Made by a program: the position numbers and the translations under genes | The notes under the pieces: generated by a model | Told to the model about the DNA's origin: nothing | Seen by the model: the letters and a program-made list of their open reading frames with translations, nothing else | Databases searched by the model: none | Origin: Sporosarcina psychrophila | GTDB taxonomy: Bacteria > Bacillota > Bacilli > Bacillales_A > Planococcaceae | Reading direction: 5' to 3' | Length of the DNA stretch: 64,000 nucleotides | Assembly (NCBI RefSeq): GCF_001590685.1 | Contig: NZ_CP014616.1 | Span: 3,099,001 to 3,163,000 of the forward strand | Shown: positions 63,928-64,000 of the stretch, piece by piece | How the letters are laid out: each line of letters begins with the position of its first letter | How positions within the stretch are numbered: position 1 is the first letter of the stretch

Positions 63928-64000
63928 TGTGTACATCCTTCCCGTCATATGTAATTATCTACATATCTTAGTTTAGACAATTCGTGCAGTTAATGCAAAG

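Overview
The window looks like chromosomal DNA of a low-GC, endospore-forming member of the Bacillales, most likely Planococcaceae and perhaps Sporosarcina (inference). The evidence is an alpha/beta-type SASP gene, the tkt-sirA-yneF order known from Bacillus, GlnK/GlnL and YobU/YobV homologues, GTG/TTG starts with strong AGGAGG-type ribosome sites, and sigma-B-like promoters. No tRNA, rRNA or CRISPR was seen.

Layout. 0-9 kb: unlinked small genes (ankyrin lipoprotein, DinB-like, SnoaL-like, Pcm-like methyltransferase, SRPBCC, NERD nuclease-like, HTH protein, orphan histidine kinase) with a short MITE-like repeat scattered among them. 9-25 kb: accessory region holding a broken IS4-type transposase abutting a complete 1.47-kb IS4-type element, two decayed hsdR 3' ends that flank a 1197-aa SIR2-domain protein (probable anti-phage effector), an OmpR-type two-component system, a YobU/YobV-like pair, a LanFEG-like lantibiotic-immunity ABC transporter, and two pseudogenes. 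25.8-38 kb: a coherent peptide or acyl-amino-acid scavenging cluster (binding protein, two permeases, two ATPases, regulator, three M20 hydrolases, plus a divergent fourth). 38-43.4 kb: a class A PBP whose tail is coded by a hexanucleotide microsatellite, small genes and remnants, and an RsbR-like STAS protein. 43.7-52.1 kb: a seven-gene fructuronate/mannonate pathway (gntP-kdgR-uxuB-uxuA-kdgA-adh-kdgK) bracketed by two direct copies of a ~430-nt sequence. 52.1-55.8 kb: a glutamate/dicarboxylate symporter with GlnK/GlnL. 55.9-64 kb: ssp, yqkE-like, thiolase, HMG-CoA lyase, alpha/beta hydrolase, yneF, sirA and tkt, with two different tandem-repeat blocks in convergent intergenic gaps.

Best candidate for something undescribed: the two ~430-nt sequences at about 43.77-44.20 and 51.70-52.13 kb. 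Both begin just after a sigma-B-type promoter (GTTTAT, 13 nt, GGGTAT), are roughly 90% alike by eye, have no convincing ORF, and end in an intrinsic terminator whose stem shows a compensatory change. They look like twin general-stress-controlled structured RNAs of a class I cannot name. Second is the SIR2 gene lodged between duplicated hsdR remnants.

How genes cooperate: GntP could import fructuronate or a related sugar acid; UxuB reduces it to mannonate, UxuA dehydrates this to 2-keto-3-deoxygluconate, KdgK phosphorylates it and KdgA splits KDPG to pyruvate and glyceraldehyde-3-phosphate, with a LacI-type regulator and a 22-bp palindrome controlling the promoter. In the peptide cluster the ABC importer feeds M20 hydrolases encoded on both sides of it. 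GlnK/GlnL probably activates the adjacent symporter through direct repeats just upstream.
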